DNA of 64,000 bases, from the NCBI GenBank assembly GCA_003265685.1, contig KZ836103.1, forward strand, positions 87,138-151,137. Reading direction: 5' to 3'. The stretch comes from Piscinibacter caeni (lineage in GTDB: Bacteria > Pseudomonadota > Gammaproteobacteria > Burkholderiales > Burkholderiaceae_C). The notes under the pieces were generated by a model. The model searched no databases. It worked only from the letters and a program-made list of their open reading frames with translations, and was not told the DNA's origin. This document shows positions 26,789 to 35,817 of this stretch, in pieces. The position numbers were made by a program, and so were the translations under genes. The stretch's first letter is position 1; every line of letters begins with the position of its first letter.

Positions 26789-26817
26789 GGAATGAAATGG
26801 CCGCGGACCGCATCTAA
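26789..26817 (+). promoter_or_regulatory. ECF-type promoter, probably autoregulatory
   Basis: GGAATG (26789-26794) and ATCTAA (26812-26817), 17 bp apart, resemble the GGAA...TCTAA promoters read by many ECF sigma factors. It lies 37 bp upstream of the ECF sigma gene start, which fits autoregulation. No second copy was spotted in the adjacent gaps. Confidence 0.5.
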
Positions 26818-26853
26818 CGGAGCATCGTTCCCTTCCACGACGCGGAGGTTTGC

Positions 26854-27567
26854 ATGCGCGGCGCACTTCTGGCAACAGCCACGACCCTGAACGACGACAC
26901 GGCCGACGCGGCGCTCGCGGCGCGCGCCGCCGAGGGCGACGAGGTGGCCTTCGAACGCATCATGAGGCGGCACAACCGCATGCTGTTCCGCACCGCCCGC
27001 AGCATCCTGAAGAGCGATGCCGAGGCCGAGGACGCGCTGCAGGAGGCCTACCTGCGTGCCTGGCGGGCGCTCGGCAGTTTCAGGTCCGAGGCACGCCTGT
27101 CGACCTGGCTGGTGCGCATCGTCATCAACGAGGCGCTGGGTCGCCTGCGCCGCCGTGGCGCGCAATTGCTGGCCTTCGACGCCACGATCGATCTTGCGGA
27201 CGTCAGCTTGGAGAACCTGATGGAAGGCAACCCGGACGATCGGCCCGACCGCGCGGCGATGCGCTCGGAAGTGCGCGCGTTGATGGAAGCCTGCATCGAC
27301 GCCCTGCCGGAGGCGTTTCGCACGGTGTTCGTGCTGCGTGCGGTCGAGGAAATGAGCGTCGAGGAGGTGTCGGCGGCGCTGGGTTTGCCGGAAGCCACGG
27401 TGCGCACGCGCTTCTTCCGTGCCCGCGGCCTCCTGCGCGAGGGTCTGGCCCGGGATGTCGATCACGCCCTGGCCGACGCCTTCTGCTTCGACGGTGCACG
27501 CTGCGACCGCATCGTGTCGGTCGTGATGGCCAGGCTGAACGACCGCACGGGCGTGGTCGGAAGCTGA
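26854..27567 (+). CDS. ECF-family RNA polymerase sigma factor
   Basis: This 237-aa protein has region 2 (FERIMRRHNRMLFRTARSIL; DAEDALQEAYLRAW) and region 4 (LPEAFRTVFVLRAVEEMSVEEVSAALGLPEATVRTRFFRARGLL). Region 2-4 linker and a C-terminal tail of about 40 residues with two cysteines (DAFCFDGARCDRI) are present; the tail could sense redox or metal. No anti-sigma factor gene follows, so control may rest on that tail or on a distant gene. Downstream targets may include the cluster up to 31.5 kb. Confidence 0.9.
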   Translation: MRGALLATATTLNDDTADAALAARAAEGDEVAFERIMRRHNRMLFRTARSILKSDAEAEDALQEAYLRAWRALGSFRSEARLSTWLVRIVINEALGRLRRRGAQLLAFDATIDLADVSLENLMEGNPDDRPDRAAMRSEVRALMEACIDALPEAFRTVFVLRAVEEMSVEEVSAALGLPEATVRTRFFRARGLLREGLARDVDHALADAFCFDGARCDRIVSVVMARLNDRTGVVGS

Positions 27568-27652
27568 CGCGAGCAGGGCGTGACCCCGCCGCGCGCTCGT
27601 TGCCGACGCCCGGACTAGGCGCCGACCTGATCGCATCGGCTGGTCGACCGCG

Positions 27653-28438
27653 ATGAACAGACTGCTCGGGGCGATCGGCGACCGCCTCGCCGCCTACCTG
27701 CTCGCACCCAGGCCGCACGGGGCGATGGTGGCGACCGTCGCGCCGGAATTGCTCGAGGCGACGTTGCACCCCGGCGACGTGTTGCTGGTCGAAGGCGAAT
27801 CGCGCGTCAGCATGGCGATCAAGGTCCTGACGCAGTCGAACTGGTCGCATGCCGCGCTGTTCGTCGGCAGCGGATGGCCGGGAGGCGCTGCAGGGCCCGA
27901 GCCGCTGACCTTGATCGAGGCCGATCTCCGGGCCGGCGTGCGGGCTGTCCCGCTCAGCACCTATGCCCACATGCATACGCGGATCTGCCGGCCGGTCGGG
28001 CTCGCGACGCAGGAGGTCGCGCAAGTCGTCGGCTTCGTGGTCGGCCGGCTCGGCCAGCGCTACGACCTCAAGAACCTGCTCGACCTGGGGCGCTACCTGC
28101 TGCCTGCGCCCCCGGTGCCCTTGCGCTGGCGCCGGCGCATGATCGCCTTCGGCAGCGGCGATCCGTCGCGTGCGATCTGCTCGACCTTGATTGCCGAGGC
28201 CTTCCAGTCCGTGCATTACCCGATCCTGCCCGAGGTCACGTTCGAGGACAGCGTCGACGGGGCGGGCGTGCATTGCCGGCGCGAGCTGCTTCACATCCGT
28301 CATCACAGTCTGTACGCGCCCAGGGACTTCGACATGTCGCCCTATTTCGACGTCGTGAAGCCGACGTTGCGGCCCGGGTTCGACCCGCATGGCCTCTCTT
28401 GGGAAGACGCTCCCGGCGCCGGGCCGGAACGCCGTTGA
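27653..28438 (+). CDS. YiiX/YebB-like NlpC/P60-family cysteine hydrolase
   Basis: This 261-aa protein has a permuted papain-like fold signature. HPGDVLLVEG and SNWSHAALFVG supply the histidine, and RAICSTLIAEAF supplies the candidate catalytic cysteine late in the chain. There is no clear signal peptide. Such proteins are predicted to act on peptides or lipids; the substrate is unknown. It follows the sigma factor gene by 85 bp in the same direction. Confidence 0.8.
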   Translation: MNRLLGAIGDRLAAYLLAPRPHGAMVATVAPELLEATLHPGDVLLVEGESRVSMAIKVLTQSNWSHAALFVGSGWPGGAAGPEPLTLIEADLRAGVRAVPLSTYAHMHTRICRPVGLATQEVAQVVGFVVGRLGQRYDLKNLLDLGRYLLPAPPVPLRWRRRMIAFGSGDPSRAICSTLIAEAFQSVHYPILPEVTFEDSVDGAGVHCRRELLHIRHHSLYAPRDFDMSPYFDVVKPTLRPGFDPHGLSWEDAPGAGPERR

Positions 28439-28484
28439 CGCCCGGGCCATCGAATGGGCTCACTCACCCCTTCAGGAGCTCGTG

Positions 28485-29054
28485 ATGTCCTTCTTGCAGA
28501 TGCCTTCCCCGCTCGCCGCCCGGCGCCTGTTCCTCGGCCGGACCGGAGCGACGCTGTCGGGTGCGGCCGTGGCGCTTCTCGCCGGCAACGATGCGCTCGC
28601 CACCCAGGCCGGCGGCGCCGGCACCCAGGACGTGCAGATCCTCAACACCGCCCTCGGCGCCGAGCTCGAGGCGATCGCCGCCTACCAACTGGGCGCCGAG
28701 AGCAAGCTGCTGCAGCCCGGTGTGCTGGACCTCGCGCTGCGCTTCCAGGGGCATCACAAGGAACACGCCGACCTGCTCGCCAGGACGGTGTCCAAGCTGG
28801 GCGGCAAAGCCGTGCTGGCCAAGGCCAGGTACGACTTCCCGGTCGAGCAGCTCACGTCGCAGGCCGACGTGCTGAAGTTCGCGGCCGGGCTCGAGCAGGG
28901 TGCCGTCAGCGCTTACCTGGGCGCCGTGCCCTTGTTCGGCCACCGCGACCTGGCCAAGGCGGCCGCCAGCATCCTGGGTGACGAGGCCATGCACTGGGCC
29001 ATCCTGCGTCAGGCCCTGGGCGAGGCGCCAGTGCCTGCGGCCTTCATGTCATGA
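28485..29054 (+). CDS. Exported ferritin-like domain protein
   Basis: This 189-aa protein has a twin-arginine-like signal (ARRLFLGRTGATLSGAAVALLAG). The mature domain is helical with ALGAELEAIAAYQLG, FQGHHKEHADLLA, AAGLEQGAVSAYLG and DEAMHWAILRQAL, giving Glu/His residues of a ferritin-like di-metal site. A CAGGAG site precedes the ATG at 28485. It overlaps the cytochrome gene by 4 bp (ATGA). It may handle iron or peroxide in the periplasm; no closer family name is given. Confidence 0.85.
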   Translation: MSFLQMPSPLAARRLFLGRTGATLSGAAVALLAGNDALATQAGGAGTQDVQILNTALGAELEAIAAYQLGAESKLLQPGVLDLALRFQGHHKEHADLLARTVSKLGGKAVLAKARYDFPVEQLTSQADVLKFAAGLEQGAVSAYLGAVPLFGHRDLAKAAASILGDEAMHWAILRQALGEAPVPAAFMS

Positions 29055-29464
29055 CGCATCGCGCGCGGGTGATCGCCGTTGCGCTCGTGCTGGGCGGACT
29101 CGGCGCGGCGCCTGCCGCGCTGGCCACGCCGGACGCGCAGCGCGGCGAGACGATCTATGCACGCTGCGCTGCCTGCCATGCGCTCGCTTTCGACCGTGTC
29201 GGGCCGCGGCATTGCGGCCTGTTCGGCCGGCGTGCCGGCAGCGTGCAGGGTTTCGCATACTCGCCGGCCATGAAGCAATCGGCGATCGTCTGGGACGAGC
29301 AGGCGCTCGACCGCTTCCTGGCAGCACCGCTGAAGGCGATCCCCGGCACGACGATGACCTACGACGGCATCGCTGATCGCCTGGAGCGCGCCGACCTGAT
29401 TGCCTACCTGCGGCAGGTCGACCGGACGCCGGCCTGCCGCGGGAGCCGGCCTCTGCAACGGTGA
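29051..29464 (+). CDS. Periplasmic class I cytochrome c
   Basis: This 137-aa protein has a signal peptide cleaved near ALATPDAQ and one heme motif CAACH. GPRHCGLFGRRAG, FAYSPAMK and PGTTMTYDG (axial Met) match cytochrome c2-like domains. It ends with a cysteine-containing tail. It sits between the ferritin-like and UDG-family genes with 4-bp overlaps on both sides, which suggests a shared transcript. It may carry electrons for the exported ferritin-like protein. Confidence 0.88.
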   Translation: MTHRARVIAVALVLGGLGAAPAALATPDAQRGETIYARCAACHALAFDRVGPRHCGLFGRRAGSVQGFAYSPAMKQSAIVWDEQALDRFLAAPLKAIPGTTMTYDGIADRLERADLIAYLRQVDRTPACRGSRPLQR

Positions 29465-30078
29465 AGGCAATGGTTCAGCGTGCGGGCCCAACGAGCGAGA
29501 CACTGAGTCGGCTGCTGCAGGACGTGCGGGCGTGCACGATCTGCGCGCCGCACCTGAGCGTGCCGCCGCGTCCGGTGCTGCAGGCGGCGGGAGGGGCACG
29601 CATCCTGATCGCGGGGCAGGCACCGGGGCGCAAGGTCGCCGCCAGCGGGATCCCGTTCGACGACGCCAGCGGCGAACGGCTGCGTGAGTGGATGGGCATC
29701 GACAGGTCGTCGTTCTACGACCCCGGCGTCGTCGCCATCCTGCCGATGGGCTTCTGCTATCCGGGCCGAGGTCGCTCGGGCGACCTGCCCCCGCGCCCCG
29801 AGTGCGCCGCCACCTGGCGGGCGCGTCTGCTGGAACAACTGCCGTCGATCCGGCTGACGCTGGTGATCGGCGCCTACGCGCAGGCCTGGCACTTGAAGCC
29901 GGGCACCGGCGCGACGCTGACGGCGGCCGTGAGGGCCTGGCGCGGGCATGGGGCGCAGGTCCTGCCGCTGCCGCACCCGAGCCCGCGCAACAACGGCTGG
30001 CTGCAACGCAACCCCTGGTTCGAGGCCGAGGTGCTGCCCGAGTTGAAGGCGCGCGTGAGCGCGCTGCGCGGCAAGTAG
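29461..30078 (+). CDS. Uracil-DNA glycosylase superfamily protein
   Basis: This 205-aa protein has LIAGQAPGRKVAASGIPFDDASGERL (motif 1 region), a GFCYPG block, and the C-terminal LPHPSPRNNGW that matches motif 2 of UDG families. Two N-terminal cysteines (ACTICAPH) recall the Fe-S-bearing family 4/5 enzymes, but the full four-cysteine set is not evident. The GTG start overlaps the cytochrome gene. Why a DNA-repair-type gene sits with cytochromes is unclear. Confidence 0.82.
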   Translation: MKAMVQRAGPTSETLSRLLQDVRACTICAPHLSVPPRPVLQAAGGARILIAGQAPGRKVAASGIPFDDASGERLREWMGIDRSSFYDPGVVAILPMGFCYPGRGRSGDLPPRPECAATWRARLLEQLPSIRLTLVIGAYAQAWHLKPGTGATLTAAVRAWRGHGAQVLPLPHPSPRNNGWLQRNPWFEAEVLPELKARVSALRGK

Positions 30079-30194
30079 GCCCACGGGCTGGCTGTCACGC
30101 TTTGCCGCCTGGCGGCATCCAAGGAGGGGCCTCGCCGGAAGTGCCGTCACGTCGATGGCCCGAGCGCCCTCTTTCTTGCCCCAAGGACCCCGCC

Positions 30195-31466
30195 ATGAAC
30201 AAGCCGATCAGCCTCACGCCGCGTCGAACTCGCGTGCCCGCCATGCACCTTGCGCCGCACCGCGCGACGATCCCCGCGCTGCGCCTGCTGGGCACCTGCG
30301 CCGTCACCGCCGTCCTTGCGACCGCATGCGGTGGATCCGCCGACGACACGACTGCCGACCAGGCCGCACTGGTCGAGCAGGGTCGCCAGATCTTCCGCTA
30401 CGAAACCTTCGGCGACGAGGCCAGGTGGACCGATGCCCTGCGCATGCACGAGGTGATCAGCGCTGCGGTCGACCCCGTGACCGCGCTGTCGGTCGGCCTG
30501 AAGGTGGATGCCCAGGCGCTGCCTGCCGCCGTGGCCGACGGCATCCGGGACGGATCGATCGACCTGACCCGGCCGGCCACCACGGTCGCGTTGCTCAAGC
30601 TCGATGCGGTGGTGGGTCTCAAGGCCGAGGTCGAGACGGTGAACGGCCAGGACGTTCTCAAGCGCGTCGGCATCACCTGCGCGCTGTGCCACTCGACGGT
30701 GGACGACTCGTTCGCCCCCGGCATCGGCAATCGGCTCGACGGCTGGCCCAACCGCGACCTGGACCCCGGCGCCATCATGGCGTTGTCACCGGCGCTCGAT
30801 GCGGCAGCCAGGCAGCTGTTCAATTCCTGGGGCAAAGGCAAGTTCGACCCGCGGCAGAACATCGATGGTCTGAGCAAGCCGGTGGTGATTCCGCCGGCCT
30901 ACGGCCTGCAAGGCATTCACAGCGTCACCTTCACCGGCGACGGCCACGAGCTGGCCTACTGGAACCGCTATGTGGCGGTGGCCGAGATGGGCGGGCTGGG
31001 CACGGTGGTGGAGCCACGCCTGAACCTGAACCTCACCAACGGCACCGAGGACCGCGTGTCGAGCCGGCTGCCGGCACTGCAGGCCTACCAGTTGTCGCTG
31101 GCTGCCCCGGCGGCGCCGGCCGGCAGCTTCGATGCGGCCGGCGCTGCGCGCGGCAGACTGGTGTTCGAAGGAGTCGGCGGCTGCGCGACATGCCACAGCG
31201 GCCCGCTCTTCACGGACGCCAACACGCGCCTGCACCCGCCGGGGGACTCGATGGCGGAACCCGAGTCGCCGAGCTACGCAGCGCGGTCTGCCACGAAGCA
31301 GTACCGTACCCCGCCTCTCAAGGGTGTGTGGCAGCACGCGCCGTATTTCCACGATGGCTCGGCGGCCAGCTTGATCGACGTGGTTCGTACCTACGACCGC
31401 AAGCGCAATCTGGGGCTCACGCCGCAGCAGGTGACCGACCTGAGCGAGTACCTCAAGTCCTTGTGA
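30195..31466 (+). CDS. Diheme cytochrome c lipoprotein
   Basis: This 423-aa protein has a basic N-terminus and hydrophobic stretch ending in a plausible lipobox (LATAC, Cys near 46), then heme motifs CALCH and CATCH. The C-terminal half (GGCATCHSGPLFTD; YRTPPLKGVWQHAPYFHDGSA; LTPQQVTDLSEYLKSL) is typical of diheme cytochromes related to the peroxidase/MauG family. The distal residues needed for peroxidase activity cannot be judged. It is preceded by an AAGGA site and separated by 116 bp from the UDG gene. Confidence 0.85.
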   Translation: MNKPISLTPRRTRVPAMHLAPHRATIPALRLLGTCAVTAVLATACGGSADDTTADQAALVEQGRQIFRYETFGDEARWTDALRMHEVISAAVDPVTALSVGLKVDAQALPAAVADGIRDGSIDLTRPATTVALLKLDAVVGLKAEVETVNGQDVLKRVGITCALCHSTVDDSFAPGIGNRLDGWPNRDLDPGAIMALSPALDAAARQLFNSWGKGKFDPRQNIDGLSKPVVIPPAYGLQGIHSVTFTGDGHELAYWNRYVAVAEMGGLGTVVEPRLNLNLTNGTEDRVSSRLPALQAYQLSLAAPAAPAGSFDAAGAARGRLVFEGVGGCATCHSGPLFTDANTRLHPPGDSMAEPESPSYAARSATKQYRTPPLKGVWQHAPYFHDGSAASLIDVVRTYDRKRNLGLTPQQVTDLSEYLKSL

Positions 31467-31634
31467 ATTGTCTGCGCAGCGTGCCAACAGGCGCTCGGAC
31501 GGCGAAGGCAGGCGCCGATTGACCTTGTCGCGCCTTGGCACGCCGTTCCCGGGCGTCCACATGGCGGACGCTCACCGAGTGCTGCTCCGGCCGAGCGCTG
31601 ACTCCGGCCTGATGCAAACCGGCGCAAGGCCAGG

Positions 31635-32330
31635 TCAATCGCGCCCGACCCAGCGCAGTTCCGAGGCCTTGAGGTGGCTGCGCATCGCGGCCTGTGCGCT
31701 GAGCGGGTCGCGCGCCGCCAGCGCATGCACGATGGCCTCGTGTTCCTTCAGCGCGGCGGCCCAGGTGCGGGTGCTCTCGTAGCGCGAGCTGATCTTGGCC
31801 GACAGCGGACTGTTGCGCTCGTCGAACAGGTCGCCCACCAGGCGCGCCATCACCGAGTTGCCCGCCAGCTCGGCCAGCATCAGGTGGAAGCGGCGGTCGA
31901 ACTCCAGCGGCGAGCGGCGCCTGGTGATCTCCTCGCGCATGCCCTCGACGATGTCGCGCAGCCGCGCCAGCGCGGCGGCGTCGATGCGGGCACAGGCCAG
32001 CACGACGATCTCGCCCTCGATCGCCGAGCGGGCCTGCATCAGCTCGGTCGGGCTCTCGCCGAGCGCGGCGGTGCGCCGCGGCGGCGGCTCCTGCACGGTG
32101 TTGACGTAGACCCCCGAGCCGCCGCGGATCTCGACGCTGCCCTCGATGTCCAGCGCGATCAGCGCCTCGCGCAGCGACGGGCGCGACACGCCGAGCTGCT
32201 GCGCCAGATCGCGTTCCGGCGGCAGGCGCGTGCCGACCTCGAAGCCGCCACGCTGGATCATCTCGCGGATCTCGTCGGCCACCTGCTGATACAGGCGGCG
32301 CGATTCGACGGGGCGGGGAGAGACTGGCAT
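31635..32330 (-). CDS. GntR-family transcriptional regulator, FadR/FCD subfamily
   Basis: This 231-aa protein has an N-terminal winged helix (LYQQVADEIREMIQRGGFEVGTRLPPERDLAQQLGVSRPSLREAL) and an all-helical FCD effector domain (DRRFHLMLAELAGNSVMARLV; AIVHALAARDPLSAQAAMRSHL). FCD regulators often bind sugar acids or other organic acids and repress uptake genes. No obvious target operon is adjacent. TGGTCAGG occurs once at 32558-32565 upstream, part of the motif repeated at 3.5 kb, so it is a candidate regulator of that region. Confidence 0.9.
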   Translation of the reverse strand: MPVSPRPVESRRLYQQVADEIREMIQRGGFEVGTRLPPERDLAQQLGVSRPSLREALIALDIEGSVEIRGGSGVYVNTVQEPPPRRTAALGESPTELMQARSAIEGEIVVLACARIDAAALARLRDIVEGMREEITRRRSPLEFDRRFHLMLAELAGNSVMARLVGDLFDERNSPLSAKISSRYESTRTWAAALKEHEAIVHALAARDPLSAQAAMRSHLKASELRWVGRD

Positions 32331-32421
32331 GGCGAGAGCTTACCCGCTCGCGCGCAGGCGCCTCGCATCCAAGCGACGCTGCGATCGATCGCCGGACATC
32401 GTGCGGCGCTTGCCGGCCATG

Positions 32422-32445
32422 AGCTGCCGCCCGCGAGCGGCAGCT
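32422..32445. repeat. 9-bp perfect inverted repeat in the gap upstream of the GntR gene
   Basis: AGCTGCCGC and GCGGCAGCT pair around the 6-base loop CCGCGA. It lies in the 280-bp gap between the arsA end and the GntR-family gene start. It could be part of a terminator for the ars operon or an operator. No T-run follows. The rest of the gap shows no gene. Confidence 0.4.
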
Positions 32446-32610
32446 GTACGCATCTGTTGATTGGCCGGGAGCCTGCGGCACAACGGACTGCCTCTTCTTC
32501 AGAGTTTTTGGGGCCAGTCTGCACCGCCTGCATCTCTTCGCCAACCTGGCGGGCCAATGGTCAGGGTGAACGCTTGCCAAGGCACAAGATAGGCTCATGG
32601 AAGTTCAAGC

Positions 32611-34623
32611 TTACGGCTGCGCGGTGCGAGCCGGGTCGCGCACCAGCTTGGACAGCTCACCGAGGCCGACCGGCGGTACGGCCAGCCACGGCAGCGCATA
32701 GAGCCTCTGCGCGAGACCGACGGACATGCGCTCGATCTGCTGGCATTCGCCAGCCAGCCGGGACCGAAGCAAGGGGTCGTGCGTGCCCGCTGCCAGCACG
32801 CTCTTGTTGAGCACCCAGGCATATGGCTCTATGCGGGCGCGTCGCAGGTCGTCCTGCAAAGCGGCCGCCTGCGACACCGGCGTCACCTCGGGCAAGGTCA
32901 CGAGAATGATCTTCGTGTAGGCAGCGTCCTGCAGGCGCATCAGCGGCGTGACGATGCGTGCCGCGCCGTGGCCTTCGAACTCGCGCGCCATCTGCCGGTG
33001 GTAGGCGCCCGTCGCATCCATCAGCAGCATCGAGTGCCCGGTCGGCGCGGTGTCCAACACGACGAAGGCGCTGCGACCTTCGCTGACGATGCGCGAAAAG
33101 GCGTGAAACACCGCCACCTCTTCCGTGCAGGGCGACTTCAGGTCTTCCAGCAGCAGCGCCCGCTCTTGCTCGTCGAGCTGGGGCGACTTGGCGGCCATGA
33201 TCTTGTCCACGTAGCGCTGGGTCTCGACTTTCGGGTCGATGCGGCTCACCTTCAGGCCCGGCAGATCGCCGTTCAGCGTGCCAGCCAGGTGGGCCGCAGG
33301 GTCGGTGGTGCTCAGGTGAACGGTCTTGCCTCGCTGCACGAGCCCGATTGCCAACGCGGCAGCGATGGTGGTCTTGCCGACACCACCCTTGCCCATCACC
33401 ATGATCAAGCCGTGCCCGGCGGCGGCGAGTTCATCCGCCAGTTCGGCCAACCCTGGGAGCGGATCGTTCGCAGCGACCGGATCCGTGGCGGGAAGTCCCA
33501 GCGATGCGGCGCCGGGCGGCAGCAGCGCACGCAGCGCCGGCAGGCCCACCGTGTCGAAGGCCCGCAGCGGCACGCGGTCCTGAGGCAGCCGGCGCAGCGC
33601 CGAGGGCATGTCGTCGAGCGCTTCCCGGCCCAGGTCCTCGATGGCGCAGGCCACGGCATCGGTGCGGTCGCTCGCGTGGAAGATGCCGTTGATGGCCAGG
33701 CGCTGGTTCTCCAGGCCCAGTTCCTTCAGTTCGACCGACGTACGCGCCGCCTCGTCGATGGCTGCAGGGTCGGGCCGGGTCACGAGCACCACGGTGGTCT
33801 GCGCCGGATCGCTGAGTGCGGCGAGTGCGGCCTTGAACCGGACTTCCTGCATTTTCAGGCCCGAATGCGGACCGAGACAAGAGGCCCCCCGGTCGTTGCC
33901 GCTCAGGAAGCCGGTCCAGGCCTTCGGCAGGCTGAGCAGCCGAAGCGTGTGCCCCGTGGGCGCCGTGTCGAAGACGATGTGGTCCCAGGCTGCTGCGCCA
34001 TCGGCCAGCAGCGACGAGAACTCGTCGAAGGACGCGATCTCGGTCGTGCAGGCACCGGACAGTTGCTCGCGAACCGTCGACCGTTCTTCTTCCGTCGCAC
34101 TCGCGTCCATCTGGGCCAGTACGCGCTGTCGGTACGACTCGGCGGCATTGCCAGGATCGATGTTCAGCACCGACAGGCCGGGTGCGCCGGGCACCGGCAC
34201 CGGCGTGTTGCGCAGTTCGATGCCCAGCATCTCGTCCAGGTTGGACGCAGCGTCGGTGCTCACGAGCAGCACCTTCTTGCCGGCGTCGGCGAGGGTCAGC
34301 GCTGCGGCGGTCGAGAGCGAGGTCTTCCCCACGCCACCCTTGCCGGTGAAGAAGAGGTGCCGCGTGGCCTGTTCGACGAACCCGATGCCGGCCGGCTTCA
34401 GCCAGGACTGCACGACTTCATGCGATGGGATGCCGCCGCTGTGCACCACCCGGTCGGCGATGACAACGGCCGGCGTGGCGTGTACTCCATGAGCCCGGAT
34501 GGCGTCGGGGCTCTCGACCTTGACGATCTCGACCTCGATGCCCGCATCGCGCGCTGTCCGTTCGATGATGCCGATCGTGCTGCGGCACTTGCTGCAGCCC
34601 GATCCCAGAACCTTGATCTGCAT
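32611..34623 (-). CDS. arsA: Arsenite-pump ATPase ArsA with N-terminal thioredoxin-like domain
   Basis: This 670-aa protein has a thioredoxin_3-like domain at residues 1-80 (VLGSGCSKC, C10/C13; cis-Pro in HATPAVV). It is followed by the tandem ArsA ATPase. P-loops GKGGVGKT lie at about 94 and 411, with DTAPTGH switch motifs in both halves. The three arsenite-binding cysteines are kept: LSGACTTE (192), GASCLGP (249) and KSPCTEE (499). ArsA drives arsenite efflux through the membrane pump. No arsD is present, so the added domain may take its delivery or reduction role. It is last in the ars operon. Confidence 0.93.
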   Translation of the reverse strand: MQIKVLGSGCSKCRSTIGIIERTARDAGIEVEIVKVESPDAIRAHGVHATPAVVIADRVVHSGGIPSHEVVQSWLKPAGIGFVEQATRHLFFTGKGGVGKTSLSTAAALTLADAGKKVLLVSTDAASNLDEMLGIELRNTPVPVPGAPGLSVLNIDPGNAAESYRQRVLAQMDASATEEERSTVREQLSGACTTEIASFDEFSSLLADGAAAWDHIVFDTAPTGHTLRLLSLPKAWTGFLSGNDRGASCLGPHSGLKMQEVRFKAALAALSDPAQTTVVLVTRPDPAAIDEAARTSVELKELGLENQRLAINGIFHASDRTDAVACAIEDLGREALDDMPSALRRLPQDRVPLRAFDTVGLPALRALLPPGAASLGLPATDPVAANDPLPGLAELADELAAAGHGLIMVMGKGGVGKTTIAAALAIGLVQRGKTVHLSTTDPAAHLAGTLNGDLPGLKVSRIDPKVETQRYVDKIMAAKSPQLDEQERALLLEDLKSPCTEEVAVFHAFSRIVSEGRSAFVVLDTAPTGHSMLLMDATGAYHRQMAREFEGHGAARIVTPLMRLQDAAYTKIILVTLPEVTPVSQAAALQDDLRRARIEPYAWVLNKSVLAAGTHDPLLRSRLAGECQQIERMSVGLAQRLYALPWLAVPPVGLGELSKLVRDPARTAQP

Positions 34624-34734
34624 GGGCTTGTCCTCCGAGTGGACTGTGCGCCGCCTGCCGGAGGAGCACTTGACTTCCGTCAGCGTGCGGTGGACCGGGC
34701 GAACAGCGTCGCGTCGATATTGGGCAGGCTGTCG

Positions 34735-35799
34735 TCAGCGTCGCTCATACCAGCCCTTGCTCTGGTTCACCACGCGAACGACCAGCAGCATCACCGGCAC
34801 TTCGATCAGCACGCCCACCACTGTGGCCAGCGCCGCGCCGGACTCGAACCCGAACAGGCTGATCGCCGCCGCCACCGCCAGCTCGAAGAAGTTGCTGGCA
34901 CCGATCAGCGCCGAGGGGCAGGCCACGCTGTGCGACTCACCGAGCCGACGGTTCAACAAGTAGGCCAGGCCCGAGTTGAACAGCACCTGGATCAGGATGG
35001 GCACCGCCAGCATCGCGATCACCAGCGGCTGCTTCAGGATCGCCTCGCCCTGGAAGCCGAACAGCAGCACCAGGGTGACCAGCAGCGCGGTGATCGACCA
35101 GGGACCGGTCTTGGCCAGCGTGGCATCGAACGCAGCCTGGCCGCGCGCCAGCAGCGCCTTGCGCCAGAGCTGCGCGATCACCACCGGGATCAGGATGTAC
35201 AGCACGACGGAGGTGATCAACGTGTCCCACGGCACCGTGATCGACGAGAGCCCGAGCAGCAGCGCGACGATGGGCGCGAAGGCGAACACCATGATCGTGT
35301 CGTTCAGCGCCACCTGGCTCAGCGTAAACAGCGGGTGGCCGTTGGTCAGCCGGCTCCACACGAACACCATCGCCGTGCACGGCGCAGCGGCCAGCAGGAT
35401 CAGCCCGGCGATGTAGCTGTCGGCCTGCCCCGCTGGCAGGTAGGGCGCGAACACGTGGCGGATGAAGATCCAGCCCAGCAGCGCCATCGAGAAAGGCTTG
35501 ACCGCCCAGTTGACGAACAGCGTCACGCCGATGCCGCGCCAGTGCTGCTTCACCTGGCTCAGGGCGCTGAAGTCCACCTTCAGCAGCATCGGGATGATCA
35601 TCACCCAGATCAGCAAGCCCACCGGCAGGTTGACCTGGGCGATCTCCATCTTGCCGATGGCCTGGACCGGGCCGGGCAGCAGCTGCCCCAATCCGATGCC
35701 GGCGACGATACAGAGGAAGACCCAGACGGTCAGGTAGCGTTCGAAGACGCTCATGGGCGCGGGCGCCACGGAGCGTGCGTCCAGCGTGGTCGTGTTCAT
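34735..35799 (-). CDS. acr3: Arsenite efflux permease ACR3
   Basis: This 354-aa membrane protein of the BART superfamily has ten predicted helices. Family marks are FERYLTVWVFLCIVAGIGLG, PIGLLIWVMIIPMLLKVDF-like (PVGLLIWVMIIPMLLKVDF), AAPCTAMVFVWS with the essential cysteine, and ALIGASNFFELAVA. It exports arsenite and can pair with ArsA. An alternative ATG at 35754 would remove 15 residues. It lies between arsC and arsA, 111 bp before the latter. Confidence 0.95.
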   Translation of the reverse strand: MNTTTLDARSVAPAPMSVFERYLTVWVFLCIVAGIGLGQLLPGPVQAIGKMEIAQVNLPVGLLIWVMIIPMLLKVDFSALSQVKQHWRGIGVTLFVNWAVKPFSMALLGWIFIRHVFAPYLPAGQADSYIAGLILLAAAPCTAMVFVWSRLTNGHPLFTLSQVALNDTIMVFAFAPIVALLLGLSSITVPWDTLITSVVLYILIPVVIAQLWRKALLARGQAAFDATLAKTGPWSITALLVTLVLLFGFQGEAILKQPLVIAMLAVPILIQVLFNSGLAYLLNRRLGESHSVACPSALIGASNFFELAVAAAISLFGFESGAALATVVGVLIEVPVMLLVVRVVNQSKGWYERR

Positions 35800-35817
35800 G
35801 GTCTTGTGCTTCGTCGC

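Noticed and set aside
34680-34748. A 22-codon frame between acr3 and arsA, overlapping the acr3 stop
   Set aside because: Considered as an arsD remnant or leader peptide, but too short and without any ArsD motif (no vicinal cysteine pairs).
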